Positions 40,807 through 40,860 of a stretch of 40,860 nucleotides of DNA are shown here, one piece after another. Location of the stretch: contig JAUIFX010000016.1 in the NCBI GenBank assembly GCA_030429865.1, positions 1 through 40,860 of the forward strand, given 5' to 3'. A program made the translations under genes and the position numbers. The notes under the pieces were generated by a model. The model saw nothing but the letters and a program-made list of their open reading frames with translations, made no database searches and was not told the origin of the DNA. The first letter of the stretch is position 1. Each line of letters starts with the position of its first letter. The DNA is from Gammaproteobacteria bacterium. Lineage in GTDB: Bacteria; Pseudomonadota; Gammaproteobacteria; Ga0077536.

Positions 40807-40860
40807 ATGAGCAGGATCGCCCGAGTCGTGGTGGCGGGGTTGCCCCACCACGTGACGCAA
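40807..40860 (+). CDS. REP-associated tyrosine transposase, start of a second copy (cut by window end)
   Basis: The first 18 codons (MSRIARVVVAGLPHHVTQ) are present before the sequence stops. They are identical in protein to the complete RAYT at 32700, and the preceding ribosome site (CACACGGAGGTGATGGC) is also identical. Whether the gene is complete, or is another shortened form, lies beyond the window. Confidence 0.9.
   Translation, partial: MSRIARVVVAGLPHHVTQ

Overview
The window is about 41 kb of GC-rich Proteobacterial DNA, most likely from a gammaproteobacterium. This is inferred from the gene families, the strong AGGAGG-type ribosome sites and the many PEP-CTERM proteins; no rRNA or other phylogenetic marker gene is present. 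Because of the high GC content, nearly every real gene has long antisense shadow ORFs, which I have left out.

Positions 1-12.3 kb hold ordinary metabolic and envelope genes. They are a DHSWG-motif protein of unknown function, a VOC/glyoxalase protein followed by a textbook terminator, an orphan PxpA (LamB/YcsF) gene, a glycerate kinase and an SDR. Next come a minus-strand cluster (methionine sulfoxide reductase MsrB, a zinc amidase with an SH3 domain, a second SH3 protein) and an exporter operon (ABC ATPase, FtsX-type permease, HlyD-type adaptor). A MipA/OmpV porin-like gene faces that operon. Positions 12.3-19.9 kb carry a secreted protein of unknown function, a PepSY membrane protein with a TonB-dependent receptor (probable metal or siderophore uptake, with a perfect palindrome upstream), and a metallo-beta-lactamase-fold hydrolase.

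From 20 kb to the end the window changes character. Twelve intact genes encode secreted proteins with an N-terminal signal peptide and a C-terminal PEP-CTERM-type tripartite tail (VPLP/VPEP/VPVP-like motif, hydrophobic helix, Arg cluster), and a thirteenth is broken. Their bodies are mostly unrelated to one another; one is a GDSL esterase and one looks like a beta-propeller. No exosortase lies in the window. Interspersed are an amidase-signature enzyme, an NTF2-like protein, a His-rich periplasmic protein, a LysR regulator and a 34-aa ORF.

The same half is seeded with one family of mobile repeats. The parent is a REP-associated tyrosine transposase (RAYT, HUH/Y1) gene lying between ~27-bp inverted ends built on the core GTGACAGTTACTGTATT. 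A second, nearly identical copy begins at the right edge of the window. Around them are three internally deleted derivatives that keep only the two ends and the last ~57 codons of the transposase (two of them in a 239-bp tandem). There are also two ~98-bp REPIN-like palindromes with a conserved inner hairpin, and clusters of partial end sequences. One REPIN sits inside a PEP-CTERM gene and separates the protein body from its sorting tail. This RAYT/REPIN family, still apparently active or recently so and embedded in a PEP-CTERM gene cluster, is the most unusual content of the window.
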